Shown here: one piece after another, positions 12,623 to 12,843 of the stretch | Layout of the letters: every line of letters starts with the position of its first letter | How positions within the stretch are numbered: position 1 is the first letter of the stretch | Origin: Geobacter sp. | GTDB taxonomy: Bacteria; Desulfobacterota; Desulfuromonadia; Geobacterales; Geobacteraceae | Length of the DNA stretch: 12,843 bases | Reading direction: 5' to 3' | NCBI GenBank assembly: GCA_003499925.1 | Contig: DNRQ01000102.1 | Span: 5,801 to 18,643 of the forward strand | Translations under genes and position numbers: made by a program | Notes under the pieces: model-generated | The model's database searches: none | The model's input: only the letters and a program-made list of their open reading frames with translations | What the model was told of the DNA's origin: nothing

Positions 12623-12843
12623 TGAACAGCGGAAGATCATCGTTAGTCAGGAAAAAGATTGTACTGGCGTGTTAAATTCAATTAATTTGACTTTTGCTTC
12701 TCATTCTGGTTAAACGTCTAATCGACAGCAAGCCATACTTTTGCCTCTTTACACTCAATAAAAGAGTTCCCTCTATGCAATAGCGATGAAGCGTGTTGAA
12801 CCCACGCGACCGAACATACCGATAAACGATAATACTAAACCAT
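12623..12843. other. AT-rich end of window without a recognised gene
   Basis: This stretch is clearly more AT-rich than the coding parts. I see no convincing gene, ribosome site or structured element. On the minus strand a frame is open from the right edge to a stop at 12678-12680 (about 54 codons), but its predicted protein has no familiar features, so it is not annotated as a gene. Confidence 0.5.

Noticed and set aside
12678..12842. Partial minus-strand gene entering from the right edge
   Set aside because: About 54 open codons only, AT-rich, no recognisable motif and no start in view; too weak to annotate.

Overview
The window looks like a chromosomal segment of a GC-rich, iron- and metal-respiring deltaproteobacterium of the Geobacter group (Geobacterales). 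This is an inference from gene content: a lipoprotein cytochrome of the ethylbenzene-dehydrogenase heme-subunit type, remains of a second secreted c-type cytochrome, large hybrid sensory kinases with the IAHQWRQPL type of H-box, and intergenic spacers filled with C/G-rich palindromic repeats. No rRNA, tRNA, CRISPR array, transposase or phage gene was seen.

Layout. (1) 281-1843 (+): an outer-membrane-type lipoprotein cytochrome, followed by a hairpin terminator. (2) 1979-2370 (+): a frameshifted cytochrome remnant with signal peptide and one CXXCH motif. (3) 2489-6958 (+): a metal-handling cluster. A promoter flanked and overlapped by two Fur-box-like sequences precedes a small Cys-free HMA-like protein (2657-3058). 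After a repeat-filled gap with a second promoter come a His-Lys-Glu repeat membrane protein (3595-4110), a 75-aa membrane protein (4113-4340), an HMA-like protein with two membrane segments (4362-4835) and a P1B-type ATPase with an SCA motif in place of CPC (4880-6958). (4) 7212-10583 (-): a CheB-CheR-PAS-histidine kinase fusion. (5) 10931-12103 (-): a receiver-histidine kinase hybrid with a long structured leader. (6) 12104-12843: no convincing gene.

The central observation is region 3. Its ATPase type, its small accessory proteins with a shared Gly-Arg-x-Arg motif, its metal-ligand repeat and its apparent Fur control together resemble the ferrosome (fez) gene clusters, which use a P1B-6 ATPase to build membrane-bounded iron stores. 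I infer that this is a Geobacter-type ferrosome or related iron-sequestration locus with its own accessory set. The histidine-repeat protein, its nested start sites and the palindrome over its promoter are the least familiar parts.

The two kinases on the minus strand face the ATPase and are separated from it by a large palindromic repeat. They form a separate signalling module; nothing in the sequence ties them to the iron cluster. Paired inverted C/G-rich repeats (REPIN-like) lie in four intergenic regions.
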